Positions 1 to 13,345 are shown, numbered from the stretch's first letter. The stretch is 64,000 bases of DNA from Plutella xylostella (GCF_932276165.1 NC_063984.1:5091501-5155500), one strand, 5' to 3'. The notes: a model not told the origin generated them from the letters alone. Made by a program: numbers and translations.

Positions 1-1083
1 GACTACCAAAAAAAAAACAACTTAGTTTTAGACGATTTTGTGGTAAACCAAAAGTATTTTGATTCGTTTCCACACGTGAAAATTTTATGATGCATATTTT
101 TGATTAATATGGGTCTTATAGTTTGTATCCTAGCGACTCCATGGACTTCTCTGTTTCCTGTATCGCGAGTGCAACCCTCGGCGTTTTCTTAATTGTGCCG
201 AAATATTTATTTGATTGCAAACTCTGTAGCATACCCTCCGAAATGGTCATCGGCATCCGATGTGCAGCAGCCACAATGGCCGCCGCCGCCGCTGCGAAAA
301 TTATCCTATAAACTCTATCCCTACCTTACTTATAAACGTTTTGTTTTGTTTTGTTCAACAATCGATACAATATTTCCACGATCGATACAATTTTATGCGC
401 TTATGGTTGCGTTCATTTGGATGCTAATAGTCTTATTCGTTAGGACATTATACACTTACAGCAACAGACCTTTTCCTTGTTTTTGTTAAACTAAACTCAG
501 TGTCTACAGATTATAATCGTGTAGTTCTCACATATTCCTCATTATCTATAACAGTTGTAAGATATGGATCTCCTCGATATTGGATGTGAAATGAGTCATT
601 TCGTATGCATCAGAACAGAAAATCAGGGACAATGCAACTGAATGAGCACGAAAACATTCCGTATATCAAATGCATGCAAAGACAAGTCAAGTCTGTCAAT
701 TGGTCCGTATCTATAGGTACAATCTAAGTGGGGCAGCTAGCGATTCAAATAACCGTAGGAGTTCAAGATTGTAGATACGTCGTTTACATCATTGAAAACT
801 ATGAATACGATAGACTAGTTTGGCAAAATTAATTTTATGTATTTCATTATAGCAAATACATTGTAACAGTGAATAATATTGAGAGTCTTGTTTATTTTAA
901 TATTATCGACATTGAAAATAGATTTAATCTTGCAAAACATTGCTTTTCAATATTATTCAACAAAGATCTGTAGAAGTTATGACTTATATACATTATTTAT
1001 TCCATAACTTCTATATTATTATTATTATTTAGGTTATGCATATCTATTCTGCGATACAAACCTAAATAGGTAGGTATTTACAT
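1..1083. other. non-coding AT-rich DNA, no gene seen
   Basis: Short open frames occur near 123-489, one of them containing an alanine run, but they overlap each other in different frames, have no recognisable domain and no splice context. Nothing else is supported here. Confidence 0.5.
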
Positions 1084-1552
1084 CGTGAAATCGATTTTTT
1101 TTTTTATGCAGCCTGTGTCGTGTCCCACTGCTGGGCAAAGGCCTCCTTATAAACTGACCACCGTTCCCGATCATGTGCTTCCTTCGGCCATTGAGGCAAA
1201 AACCTGTCGAGGTCGTCCCGCCATCTCCGCCTGGGTCTTCCGCGTCGCCGACGTCCATCACTGGGCACCCACTCGGTGACAATTCTGGCCCACCGGTCCG
1301 GGTGCATGCGACAGACGTGGCCTGCCCAGGCCCACTTCAGCTTTGCAGTCTGTGCGCCCACATCAGTGATACGAGTCGAGGAGCGTAGCGTGGTGTTCCG
1401 GATTCGGTCTATCCTTCGTACACCAAGAAAGATCTAATGAAGGGCACTCTCCCTCTCACACTCAAACGCCGACTCATCGACATGTGTATACTGCCTGTCC
1501 TAACCTACGGCGCACAGACTTGGTCTCTGACCGATGGAGCGTGAAATCGATT
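1084..1552 (-). mobile_element. 5'-truncated, 5'-inverted RTE-like LINE insertion with target-site duplication
   Basis: The direct repeat CGTGAAATCGATT at 1084-1096 and 1540-1552 is the target-site duplication. Next to the left copy is a T-run (poly-A on the minus strand). The minus strand then encodes the end of a LINE reverse-transcriptase protein: the stretch on 1361-1104 reads GAQTAKLKWAWAGHVCRM, continues into an arginine-rich tail and ends WDTTQAA. From about 1425 to 1539 the coding direction flips to plus and encodes the preceding part of the same protein (LPVLTYGAQTWSLTDG). The 5' part is therefore inverted relative to the 3' part, the signature of twin-primed LINE integration. RTE-clade assignment rests on protein similarity from memory. 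Confidence 0.85.
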
Positions 1553-3226
1553 ATTGACTAAAAAATCCTAATTTCGTCAATAATACACTAAATTTAACCG
1601 ATCGAGTAAACTATCAAAACACACCAATCAAATATGAATATCTTTAGGTTTAATAGTGCAACATGGAAGTAATTTAAGCCGCGGGCCGCGGGCCTACCAC
1701 CAGCGGCCGAGTCGGCTGACAATCGAGATGCGAGCTCGCGATATCTGTGTCAACGACGAGCTGTCCGCGCCGTTCCCATGATTTGCGATGCCATTCTAAT
1801 CCACATAATTACAGCCTATCTATCAACCAGACATGATAAACATACCTGAGAATCTGACTAGCGTATAGGGTGCAAAAAATGTTTATGTGATATTGACATA
1901 CATAACCGACTGAAAAAATATTGGCTGATTGAAATATCGGATACAGAATCTCTGCCTTTAGACATGGCTCGTAAAAACTACTCGAATGAGTATTAATCTT
2001 CGATTTAGCGTGGACGTTCCAGTGTTGACATATAGCAGAGATCATCTTCTGCACTGCCACATTTCATCAATGCTGTAACTTCTTTGATCTGAGCAGCGGT
2101 CACATTGGCCATCACATGTGTAAATATTTTTATACAGATCTAAACAACATAAACCGTTGGCCCTAACAAAGCTAACTAATTATGGCAGCGTGTCGTAAAA
2201 CAGTGCATATTGACGGAATATAGAGAGGCCGGCACAGTGCTTAATGACATTAATCACATTGATTTATTGTGGTTCCGAGTTATTACAGGCCGGGCGACGC
2301 GTGTGTGTGGGTCTGCAATATGTGGCGTGCGTGTGTGAGTGTGTGTGGATGTAATACGCGACTGTACACAGAGTGTTCCTATTCACCTGTGCCGTTGGTT
2401 CTAAGCTCACCACTCAGATAACATTGTTATCTTTGTGGCATCTACCGTTTGGCTGCTGCAATTAGAATGTTTAATTCACTCACTTTGTCTATGTTTTAAA
2501 TCTAATTATGTCGAAGTCAAGATTGCTAATTTCATTTGCATAGTTAGCTATACATACATCATGATTAAAAATAAAATGCTCTTCGCTGTCAGAATGTGGA
2601 ACATGTAATAATTAAATTTAGAACTGCAACAAAGACCAAAATTTGCAAAAGCATTGGAGGTAACTAATTATGTAAATGAAGCGAGTTATCAAAGTGGAGC
2701 ACCCTATCTTGGCGAAGACTCGTACACGCCGGGCGCGGGTGTGTGCGCGCGGCATTAGGCAACAATTTACGCTGTTTGTGGCGTGTTAATATTGATTGGC
2801 TCGCTTTATTCTGGCGCGCGCGAATCTATCCACAAAACTAGAGTGGCCCATCATATGAGGTTGGTCGGACCACTAAATGTATCTACCCCGTTACGATCTT
2901 TGTGCCGTAATTTGCGCATGCGGTTTATCGCTGTGTTCAATTTAGTCAGAATACATAGATGTAAGTGTTGTGTAGCCTTTGAAAAGGTACACAATGTACT
3001 TACCAAAAATTAATCTGCACACGCATTGGCTAAATCAGGTATCTAGTGATTTGCACTATACATATTTTATACGGACATTCAATGTTACCAAACAAGTAAC
3101 GGAATTAGCAGGCTAATGAATTGTGCATGCATAAATATGGGATCCCTCGGCGCCTGTGTGAATGACGCGTGGTGGAGCGGCGCGGGCGCAGCGCGCGGGC
3201 ACGTCGCCTGACCGACTGGACCCTCC
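1553..3226. other. intergenic, GT-rich patch, no gene seen
   Basis: There is a GT-rich simple-sequence patch around 2290-2350. No long open frame with family resemblance was found. Confidence 0.5.
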
Positions 3227-3298
3227 TTATACCCCATTTACACTCTCGCCTCGGCCCTCGCCTCCTCGCTCGCCTCGTCACTCGTGCGGAGGCGCGAA

Positions 3299-3339
3299 TG
3301 TAAACACCCACTCGCGTGCGACGCGAGTGGGTGTTTACA
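3299..3339. repeat. perfect 19-bp inverted repeat inside Harbinger terminus
   Basis: The arm 3299-3317 (beginning TGTAAACACCC) is exactly complementary to 3321-3339 with a three-base GCG spacer. It contains the same TGTAAACACC word that recurs in the right subterminal region near 4166. Confidence 0.9.
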
Positions 3340-3377
3340 CTCTCGTGCAGAGTTCAGTTGTCTTTGAGCTAGCAACG

Positions 3378-3551
3378 ATGGAGGACGTCGAAGTTTTAGC
3401 CGCAGCAATAAAAAAATTATGTATGATCACCGATTACTTCGCCGTTTATGGACCGATTTTGAAAATTCTTTTTTTTTATGTAGTTATTGGGGTGAGATCC
3501 CATGTGGTCCCATTTTTTTCAAATTTTGATTCCACCTCCAAGGGTGGGTAA
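3378..3551 (+). pseudogene. N-terminal remnant of a Harbinger-like nuclease ORF
   Basis: A short frame begins MEDVEVLAAAIKKL and stops after 57 residues. Acidic and leucine/alanine-rich starts of this kind are typical of ALP1-like Harbinger nucleases, but no DDE catalytic motif follows. It lies within the TIR-bounded element. Identification is tentative. Confidence 0.35.
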
Positions 3552-4681
3552 AGGGTTAAAACAGGCTATGAATTTCCATTTTGGGTACCTATTAACCGAT
3601 TGTAGTTAATGAAATTTAGAAAGTACATAGGTAATACCTATATTTTTAACATTAAACAAAAATATGATGGTGACCTTGAGCTGATCTGATGATGGAAACG
3701 GAAGGTAGTCAAGGGAACTCCTCAACGGTAGGTATATAGCAACTACTTCGTGTTTACTACTGACTAGTAGGACTTATAGGTATCATTTGCTTCTTAATTT
3801 TGGTTGTCAATTATTGCAAATAAACTAAGTATAAATAAGTAATAAAATAAAATAATGATAAAAAAACGACTTCAAAAAACCACTAAAACGTAAGAAATAA
3901 TTTAAGGTTTAGACATGGTGTAGACCTATTCTATGTGACAGTACTAATATATTTAAGCAGGTAAGTACTGCTTTTATTTCTTACGTTTTAGTGTTTTTTT
4001 ATTATTATTATTTTATTGAAATATTTACTTATACGAAATTAAATGTTTCGTCTTGCGACCAATCCATTATACAACTGAGGAAAAAACACTACGTTATAAT
4101 TATACGACGACGAACACAACCTGCGCGGCACGATGTAGAAGCCAGAATGAAGCGGACGCGAGAGTGTAAACACCCGCTCGCGTGCGACGCGAGCTCGACG
4201 CGAGCTCCTTTGACTCGTGCCCCAAAAACCGCTCCGGACGCGAGCGCCGCGAGTGGCGAGGCGAGCGAGGAGGCGAGCCACGAGCGTCTGTTCACACTCG
4301 CGCCTCGCCCCTCGCCTTGTCGCTCGCCTCGCCACTCGCGCGAGAGTGTAAATGGGGTATTAGAATATAAATCACGACATTACTGTTTCATAACGCGCGC
4401 CTGTCAACGTAAATAATACGCAAAATTTATGTTACGATGTTCCCACCGCCGCGGCGCGCTGAATGCCTAATAGGCGATCATTATACTCACAAACGCCACT
4501 CATATTCATTTGTGGACGTGGCTATAAATTCAATTAAGCGGTATCAATATTACATTTTGCGCAGAGTTATGAACGCAAACTGCAAATACGCTCGCGATTT
4601 GCATTTATAAATTAAACTTGCTGTTGAACGATACTTTATACGGTATATGGGCGCCGTCCAAATGAAATATTTAGATAGAGC

Positions 4682-4955
4682 TGAGGGTTTTACCTACCCT
4701 CACTTATGGTGCCGAAACATGGACGCTCACAAAGACATGCATGCACAAAATTAAAGTAGCACAACGAGCCATGGAGCGCACCATGCTAGGCATCTCGCTA
4801 GTGGACCGTATCCCGAACGTAGAAATTCGACGCAGGACAAAGGTTGAAGACGTTGGGAGACGGATCACGAAGCTGAAGTGGAGATGGGCAGGGCATCTGG
4901 CAAGGCGGCAAGACGGCAGATGGACCAAGGCAGATGATGATGATGAGGGTTTTAC
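4682..4955 (+). mobile_element. 5'-truncated RTE-like LINE copy with target-site duplication
   Basis: The direct repeat TGAGGGTTTTAC at 4682-4693 and 4944-4955 brackets the insert. The insert encodes the end of a LINE reverse-transcriptase protein on the plus strand: PTLTYGAETWTLT, then KVAQRAMERTMLGISLVDRI, then KLKWRWAGHLARRQDGRW, in one open frame. It ends in a GATGATGATG tail. Only about 260 bp of the 3' end integrated. Confidence 0.85.
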
Positions 4956-7900
4956 ATCGTCGACAAAGAGTTCTATATTTCACACACCTCAACAAGAAGG
5001 GTGGGTGTATCTTCGCACATCTACTTGTTCATACTAATACATAATTATCCCAAATAATAGATGAAGATGTGCGTTCGCCGGGTAACCGTGCACGATTAGT
5101 GGCGTCCATCACCATTAGTCGTGTATCCCGAACAATTAGCTGCTCCTGGCGATAATATTAATGATATGGAGTCGCTCCGACAGATAGACAAATATGAGTG
5201 ACAGGTTCATGCGATAACAGGGGCTGGCGGGAGACGAGCTTTTCCAATTATACGTCATACATTGTTCAGTAGCAATAGAATGTATTCGAGAAATCGATGA
5301 GGATTTATTGATAAGGCGTGGTATTATTTTTCGCATGCAATTAATGAATTACTTAAGATAAGGAAATTCGCTCGGTTGCAGTAATAAAGATACTTCCAAA
5401 ATTCTTAAACACCCTTCTGACTTTAAAGTCAATGCCCTCAAATAAATAACTTATCGCGTACTAATGACCGTTAACATTATTTCACATAAAATGTTTAATT
5501 ACTTTCGGCAATAATTGAAAACTCGACAATTATAGCCAGAAACCTGTCTGTACGCGAACAGATAATACGAATTCAGTCTGAACAAAACAGCGTAATAAAT
5601 TACATGACGCTTTAGTTTACCTAGGCTCATGAGATTTACAACATTCGCAAAAACAGAGTACGGAATAATTCTTGCGATGTACATTGAAATGAATGTTGAT
5701 AAATATACAAACGCTGGGGCGGAAGTGCGGAAGTCGCGGGCGGAAGGCAGGCCATCCATCATCCGCCCAGCGCCCCCCCAACCCCCCGCCCCGCACCCCC
5801 TCGCGGTAAAAACGCTCGTTAGTGTCCGCCGCCCCAGCTACCTTGCTCTCTATTAATGTTCCACTCAAGTGCCTCTATTACTGTTGTCATTTATTATATT
5901 CATTTTGCCAAATTGGCTAATCCCACTCTCGCTATAATTAACTGGGTTATTCGAGATACGGGATGGCTTCACATTTTTCTCGCCAATAGTAAGGTGTGAA
6001 AGAAAATGTGTTAAAGTACACTACAAAAATCCTTTGGGCTTTTTGTCAAAACAAAGTATCGCAGAGATTGAAGGCGGCGTGCACGCGAGGGTGACAACTA
6101 GCGGCTAATCCCCGGGGCGACGCGACTACCGCTTATAAAAGAATGCGCCCTCTCCGCCCGCCCGCCGCACCGCCGCCGCCGCCCGCCCTCGCAAGTATGA
6201 AAATTATTATAAAACCGCCCGCCCGCGATAAGGCGGATGATACCGACTTAGCACCGCGCCGCCCGCCCTCGCTATCTGCACGACAACAAAATGCCTTTTC
6301 AGGTTTAGTACACCCACTAAAATGTGCACTCGACTCGTGGATTATATGAATACAAAGCCAAAGAAATTCCGTAAAGCAGATTAACTTCGGCTAAGTACTT
6401 TTACACAAATTGTAGGTTCGCTATGGTATTCGAAATGACAATTATAAGTTTGCGGGGAGACGCTGCGCCGGTGCGATGCAAATAGAGCAAAATAGTGCAG
6501 CCAAATGCGAGAGCGAGACGGCGCGGGGAAATTTCGTACACGAGACAAAGATAAGCTTAACCAGCACGAAATTATGAGCGTTTAACTGTTTCTAGCTGTA
6601 GAATCTGGCACGGGCGCTTCGCCGGCTCGCCAGCACGCGTTATTTACGAGGGGGGTGTGGGGCAGATACGACTGCCCCCCGGAACCGCCGCCGCCGCCGC
6701 GACCTGCAAGACTTGCTGTGCAGATTGCCGCCATCACACATCGGTATGACCCTCCAAGCTGTTCAGATTTGACTTCTATCGCCCCCACTCTAGACTGCCA
6801 ACCCCCTACTTTGAGGTTACTTTCTGTGATTTCGGTTTAAAAATACTTTAATTGTGGTAAATAAATAAAAATTACCTACATCATGAAAGGAGACACGGCC
6901 GATATAAAGATTCCATGACATATAAATCCTGGAAAGTCCCAAAGCTTGGTAGAAAATTTTCAGCGCACTTTCTTTGTCCACAGCAAAACATCATAACGAT
7001 TTCAGCAGCGCTAGCTAACAATGATGAGAAGGGTCGCGAGCTTTTGTCATTTAAGTGAAAATATACGACACCGAGGAAAGAGAAAAATGCGAAAAAACTG
7101 TCTCGAGCATTATGTCGCGGCCAACCATTACTTTTAATATAAATAAAATAACAAAATATGAGCGTCCAGCGGGCGGCGGCGGCGGCGGCGCCCCCACACA
7201 CTTTTATATTTCACGACCGAGACCGACCCGCTCGCTAGCCAAGATTTATTTTTTAAGTTCGCATTCTCCCACAAAGCCTTTTGTTTGTATACTTAACAGC
7301 TTTAGTACAAAATGGATGAAATACAGTGTCGTCGTACTACTTTTACAGTCACTTATTATTGCGGGGACATTTTTATGTAAAATAAACAGTGAATAGGTAT
7401 ATAGCCAGCAGCTTAGTCGAGGCTGTAGCGAGTATAGCGACACTTCGAGCGAGCTAAATTATCGCGATTACATTTTATTTTGTTTTTATCGACGTTTATC
7501 ACGAATAGTTCCACATAGAGGGCGCCACGGAGCGGCGCTGTCATCGCTCCTGACGAGGTAAGTGCTTGTAAAATCGCAGCGCCCACTTATTTTATGCGTT
7601 ATTTCTGATTATTAACATGTCGTCTTTCTTACAGACTAACTGGACATAATAAACACTTGACACGCACAATGCAGCTTTACTTATTAGGGTTTCTTAGGAT
7701 AAAACGTGTAAGCATATCTAAGGAACACTAGATAGGTTCATTCGTATTAGGGTTGGAAAAAGGTTATTATCTGAATCAAAATATTTTTCAGAGTGAAATT
7801 GTATCAAAATAATATACAAAATACTAAAGTATTTAACTGTGATTGAATTTTTCATGTTTATATTAAAACAAGCTTTTCACGCGTGTTTACTATCGCTTTT

Positions 7901-10900
7901 GAAAAGGCGTACTTTTGTGAAAATGCTCATTATTCTATGCAGTTATTCTAGTGATATAGAGAGTCACAGATATACAAAAATGTATATTAAATGAAGGGAA
8001 CTTCATTATATTCATTTCAAATATTTGCAGGCAAATCATATATATTATTTTTAAAACTATTACTAACCAAATTCACAACTGATTAAATTGGTAAGTAATC
8101 ATTTAAATGTCCAAACAAACCTACGGAACCCGGTCTCTTGAAATGAAGGACAACTTGTGTTATTTATTTATAGAGCGAAGTATGAAATTATTTGCAAGTT
8201 ATGGTAACATGAAAATTATATACATTTAAGTTCGAAAATACCGTTATTAAAACTGTGAAGTTATTATCGGCTTACCTTATAGATGGTTGGCCTTTACATT
8301 GTGTATTTACAAGTTTTTGTTACTTTCGAAGTATGAGCAAGACGTATAATTATTGCATTGCAATATTTGCAATATTAAATGCCAACAATGTGGGAAACAT
8401 CATTATCGCACTCAAGTAAACACGGAGGCTGAACCAATAATATACACTTTAAGTGTTAAATTTATGCAGGCAATTTATGTTACTTAGCTAATTATGTACT
8501 TTTTAGTTATTTTAAGTTAATGCACATAACATTTTACCATTTAAGTAGGCACATTCTAAATATTATATATTCCATAAATAAGCGTTCCGGTACTTAGGCA
8601 GGTACTTATTACCTACAATGTTGCAGTGTGAAAAAATATCAAATTTAATACTGTTATTAACTACTAAGTAGTGTGATAATTCGAAAATAAGCGCTACAAA
8701 ATCATAAGAAAATTGCTTTAGGCTTATTCTCATGAAACCCACATCGTAATTTTTTCTACTCAGCAACCAAAATTCATCATGAATGAAGATTTTCAATTTT
8801 CCGAATTTGTATTATACCAAGAAGGTAATGTTTTTTTTAATAGACGTAAATTTTGAGGAAGAACTATTTGTACAAAATGTAGTCAATCATTTTTCAGATT
8901 TAGGTAAGTGTTGTTTTTTTAGTAAGTTAGTACATAAACATATAAGTAGGTAGATAATATTGCAGAGTGGCATCATAAAGGAGCAGCCCGTCCACTATTG
9001 CAGGTACGTAGATCGGTTCAGTGACCCGGCAGTTTCGTGCGGCGGCTGCGTGCTTCCGCCATGCGTGCCCTTCGGACAAGGTCCCATCAATCCGAGCCAA
9101 TTTTAATGACTTAATTCTCGTGCAAGACCGCATCAACAGCTCCGTACAGATTCGCGTGAGCCCCGGAATGTCCCACGCGTGACAATTTCTGGCTCTCCTT
9201 AGCATTAAAAACTTTTTTTACACACCTCCTTCGCACCTACAAGACCAATAATTAAAAGTACACGCAACGGAACTCACGGGTACATTAGACGATTGTAAAC
9301 GATGTCAATTAAATGAATATTAATGGAGTCAAAACATTGGCGCGACCGTGACCTACTTTAATTATTTATGTGAATGTCGGTCTCTTGTACCTAGGTTACA
9401 TCCCAAAAAGACTACCTTCCAATAATTAATTTGTCCATCTGAATGATTGAGTATATACCTATCGTATACCCCAATACGTATAGGTATAGAACGTGAAGCC
9501 AGTCGAACAAAACACAAACACAAACGAACCTACGGCGTTCGCAATAAAACCGCGTGAAAATGGCAATAGCTATTCAGAGGGAGATATTAAAATGCATGGA
9601 AATAAATTCGGCGTCGCACTCGCTGTACAGATCGACCGAGAATCGCAGGCAGCAAGAAGGGTTAGGTACATTTTCATAAAAAATGGCCAATGAGTTAATG
9701 TTTACTTCAGGTTTTCAGTCCAGATAGAAGGCAAGCTTACAATAGTCCAAAACATAATGAATAATTAAACCACCCAAAATTAATTGGTGTTAGGTCCAAA
9801 AAAAAATATAAGTAACTTGTATTTGTTATATACTAATTTGTATCAAAAAATCATTTAACATCAAGTCTATTACAAATTATTTTCAATACCCACATCTCTA
9901 TTCGCAAAAATCGCACCGTAGACAGTGGCGCCACTGTACCCTCGTTAAAGCGTTTTATTGTGTCCCCGAATCCGGGGGTGCAGTAAAAATAAACAACGAC
10001 GCCATTAGAACTCACTTCCATATTCAAATTTATAAACGCGTCCACCGCCCGCCACTCACACTGACGTATTCGCTGACGGTTTATGCCATCCCAGCGCAAT
10101 AATTTTGATGTTCTCAATTTGAAACGTCACCCTTGTTTTGTCATCTGTAGCTGCGAGTGAAAGGGTTAACTCGGTCATCATGCCCATTTTCAGCAGATTT
10201 TGTTCATTTATTTATTAGTGAGGAAGGCACTTACCTGGTATGATTATGATGAAGGACTATCTGTGGTACATCCAGATTTCAGCAAACACCCTCGATATTA
10301 GGTACAGCGAGAATCTGTAAAAAAAAGTTTGTTAAACATTCCAAATCCAATAAAGAAATGCCCTTGAAGAAGATAAAAAGAAAAGGCTAACTAACCATTC
10401 TCATAAATTATCACCATTACCGACGTCAAGTTCTCTTAATAACAGTAACAAACAACCATTAACCACGTTTCTTTCTTAGTTCAAGTAGTTTCCATTGAAA
10501 ATTAAAATAAACTCAGCCGTTTACGCTATCCAGAGCCACCCCGCGCGTGCCCGAGCTTAAACAAACAGAACTTTTCAAAATTTTGTGTATTTAAATCTAA
10601 TGCGACTGCTCGAGTCTATTTCTGTAATAACTACCTCACATTATGGATAAGGTGTCATCATAAACAGGAATTATTTAGTCAACTGAGGTTAAGAACAACA
10701 ACATTACGCCGGCTGTTTCGACTAATTAATATATTTGGATCTGTTTATAAATAGCGATATCTATAGGTAAAGTACACAAGCATCATGTTTCTAATCTACC
10801 TACCTATTAACAAGAAGGTGTTAGCACAGATTAATAAATAGTGGTGTTAGGTGAACCTAAGCATATTTTAAAAGTACCTAGTACCTATATAATTAAGACT

Positions 10901-11657
10901 TTTTGACTTTTGGTAAGCTAAATGAAAAGCAGCTCACATTTTCATCTGTAGGTATGTAATGAAACTGATAAAATATTATCTATAAGTACCTTCCTATACA
11001 AGTTATAATTAAAACAAAAACCGATATCCAACCTGCCACTTGAACTACTTAAATTTAATTATTTATTGTATCCAGTGAATTTTATAACTGCAATGATGAA
11101 CAAAGCTGAAGTAAGTTTATAGGTAGGTATAACTTCTTTTTCTACCTTGTCCTTTACCATTATGTTGTACTGTCTTATTCGGTGCAAACCAGATGAATTC
11201 CCCGTTCATTTAACCTGGTCCATCGAACGAAGATTGCTTACTATACACCGTATCTCTTGTTGTCTCTTCCATAGAGAATACTTTAACCTGGCATACGAGC
11301 AATGCTACGGGACATCGTTACGATGAACGAGTATGTTACGACGACACTTTTAGTCTCTCGGCTCAGAACCGGTAGTCCCATGCATATTCAAACAAAGTCC
11401 GAAGTAAAAAGTGAAATATAGACTAACAATTAATAAATATCATTTATTTTAAAGCGTTCATTAAAATGTATGCGGGAGTAATTAAATTGGGAACGATATG
11501 GTCTCGCCACAAATAGACGGGCATTTTGACATTGCTGATTATTTTTCGTTTTGTAATACTGTAGGTAGGTACTAGATAAATATTGGAAATATTTTATGAG
11601 TGGTGCTTAATGACGAATTAATGATAAGATCAAAATATTTATGAAAAAAAAGTATGG
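4956..11657. other. intergenic DNA with GC-rich islands, no gene supported
   Basis: The DNA is mostly AT-rich. Local GC-rich blocks stand out at about 5750-5830 (C-runs), 6070-6280 (CCGCCCG repeats, with a TATAAAAG word near 6135), 6590-6730, 7165-7200 and 8985-9190. Open frames across these blocks are low-complexity Pro/Ala/Arg strings or mixed composition without a domain. They may be regulatory DNA of the downstream spalt locus, but this is not shown by sequence. Confidence 0.4.
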
Positions 11658-11847
11658 TACACACGGCAACGTTAAATGGTTGGCAGGGCACACTAACGTA
11701 GGTAGTGTATGTGTGTGTCAGCGACGTCGACGTAATTATTTAGTTCTGGGCAACCCACACACGGATATTGTAAGCATGTAGTTGTGCCAGTGACAATGAT
11801 TCATTGTTTTTATGATATGAAGCAAAATTTTGCAAGGCATTGTAATA

Positions 11848-11918
11848 GATTGAATGACTCAGTTGGTATGATACAAGACTTACAATAATCGATATGGTGG
11901 TTCAAATCCCACTGAACT
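11848..11918 (+). repeat. tRNA-like sequence in the left terminal region
   Basis: An RNA polymerase III A-box-like word TGACTCAGTTGG (11855-11866) and a B-box-like word GGTTCAAATCC (11899-11909) are spaced as in a tRNA gene, 44 bp start to start. A T-run follows at about 11931. No 7-bp acceptor stem could be paired, so I do not call a functional tRNA. Confidence 0.6.
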
Positions 11919-12409
11919 TTACAATATTCCTTTTTTGTTTTTTTTTTATAGATTTAATTTATTTTTAAGATGGTTAATAATAGTATTGTAGTATATACGA
12001 ATAAAAGCAACACAGAAAGTAAATGAAACAAGTTATTAAGTGTTAAAATTACCAAATTTATTCTTGCCGTAACATAAACATTAAGGATGTTACGTTTTAG
12101 TTGTTTTTCGTTTTAAAACATAGTTGTAGTTTATATTAATAAGGAACATTTTCAATTAGCAGTTTTAAATCATAATAAACATCAGAAAAGGATGGACTGG
12201 CTGTTTTACTAAAGTAAATAGGCAAGTCATTAGTTATATGAATCAACATGTTAATTAGCTAGAAATAAGATAACTTATTCCAACCTCAGTAACAATAACA
12301 TCATTAACACATTGGCTTACCCATAATTGTAAATAATAATAAGTCTTTAACAAAATAACTAAAATCTTATACAAATGGAAAAATAAAAATTACTGAGCTA
12401 ACCCCAATA

Positions 12410-12990
12410 ATTATAATTTTCACCACTTTTTCGCCATAATGTCTTACGTCCATCCTTGTCTAACTTAAAGGACTTTTCATCACTAAATATCACCACATTG
12501 TTGCACCAATCAAAGTTTAAAATAGTCAGTCGCAAAACGCACTCTGTTTCGACATCGTCGGATCTGATCGGTTAGAGCAATTTTCTTCGTCGGCTTCCGA
12601 CACCGCAACCCAGCAGCACGCAAGTGAACCCGTACGGTTTGTAGGGATAGATTATGTGTTGTGGCCGTAGAACGGGTGCTGCAGAACGGATCAGCGCTAT
12701 GTGCAGCTACGATATCTCGATGGCGTGGTGATGCATCCGTATAGACGACTACTGTCTACATGTCCCGAATCTGCGTATCGGTGAACCCATAATTGAACAG
12801 TTCTCCTCTGCAAACAAAAAAAAACAAATACTTAGCTTATACAAATACAAATATTCTAACAGTCAAATAAAATATTTACAATTCTATGTTACTTACCGTT
12901 AAACGTCTTGCGATTTCACTATTGTAATGTTTTGTTCATATAAATACGATTATCTCCGCCTTTTTGAACATGGTTAAGTGACTTTCCATA
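12410..12990 (-). pseudogene. degenerate Tc1/mariner transposase
   Basis: Read on the minus strand, fragments follow family order: a helix-turn-helix-like piece (YNSEIARRLT), a linker ending TVRVHLRAAGLRCRKPTKK, and a catalytic-core piece VVIFSDEKSFKLDKDGRKTL, in which the FSDE aspartate matches a conserved catalytic position of Tc1-like transposases. Stops and frame changes interrupt it near 12500-12530 and near 12790, so it is not functional as it stands. The C-terminal part is missing or unrecognisable. Confidence 0.75.
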
Positions 12991-13271
12991 CTGACTGCGA
13001 AGAGTAATTAATTAAATTGACAAATCACAAAGTGAATCACTTTGCAGACGCAGAGGTGAATTGTCACTAAAACTAAAAACAAATTTCGTTTATTCATATT
13101 GTATGAGGGTAGAATGTTTTTAATTCTCAAATGAAGAACGAATCATATATTTTTGGCGAAGAGAAATAGTCGACAGCTATGCAGCTTGTAGTCATTTGTC
13201 AGTTTCAAATATATTAATTTTATACTCAACAGCGTTTAAATGAACGCAAAATTTGAATTAAGTTAAATAAA

Positions 13272-13345
13272 AATAACCATCCGTGGACTCGAACTCACGA
13301 CCTATGTTTCATTAGTCTAACATTCTACCAATGAGCTACGAAGTG
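13272..13345 (-). repeat. tRNA-like sequence in the right terminal region
   Basis: On the minus strand an A-box-like TAGCTCATTGG (complement of 13328-13338) and a B-box-like AGTTCGAGTCC (complement of 13285-13295) stand at tRNA spacing, followed by a T5 run. The anticodon arm has an oversized loop and the acceptor ends do not pair, so it is tRNA-like rather than a tRNA gene. It is the inverse partner of the copy near the left end. Confidence 0.6.

Larger units (their letters stand above)
3230..4359 (+). mobile_element. PIF/Harbinger-type DNA transposon, non-autonomous
   Basis: The element starts TACCCCATTTACACTCTCGC and ends with its inverse, GCGAGAGTGTAAATGGGGTA. It is flanked by the 3-bp duplication TTA (3227-3229 and 4360-4362), as expected of PIF/Harbinger elements. 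The subterminal regions (about 3230-3350 and 4145-4350) are rich in CTCGCC/GGCGAG repeats and far more GC-rich than the middle. It holds a short frame resembling the start of an ALP1/Harbinger nuclease, but no complete transposase. The inner segment contains a second inverted repeat (ACTAAAACGTAAGAAATA near 3882 and its complement near 3974), possibly a nested small element. Confidence 0.8.

Noticed and set aside
3162..4416. Several Arg/Ala/Ser-rich open frames on both strands
   Set aside because: They lie within the GC-rich subterminal repeats of the Harbinger element and are the result of CTCGCC-type repeats, not protein selection.
5629..6349. Proline/alanine-rich frames
   Set aside because: They follow from C-run and CCGCCCG repeats in a GC-rich island.
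8927..9205. 92-residue minus-strand frame
   Set aside because: No domain, no splice partners, and mixed composition; possibly an old repeat or regulatory block.
13272..13345. A genuine tRNA gene on the minus strand
   Set aside because: The A and B boxes look good, but the acceptor ends do not pair and the anticodon loop is too large; the site is inside a transposon terminal region.
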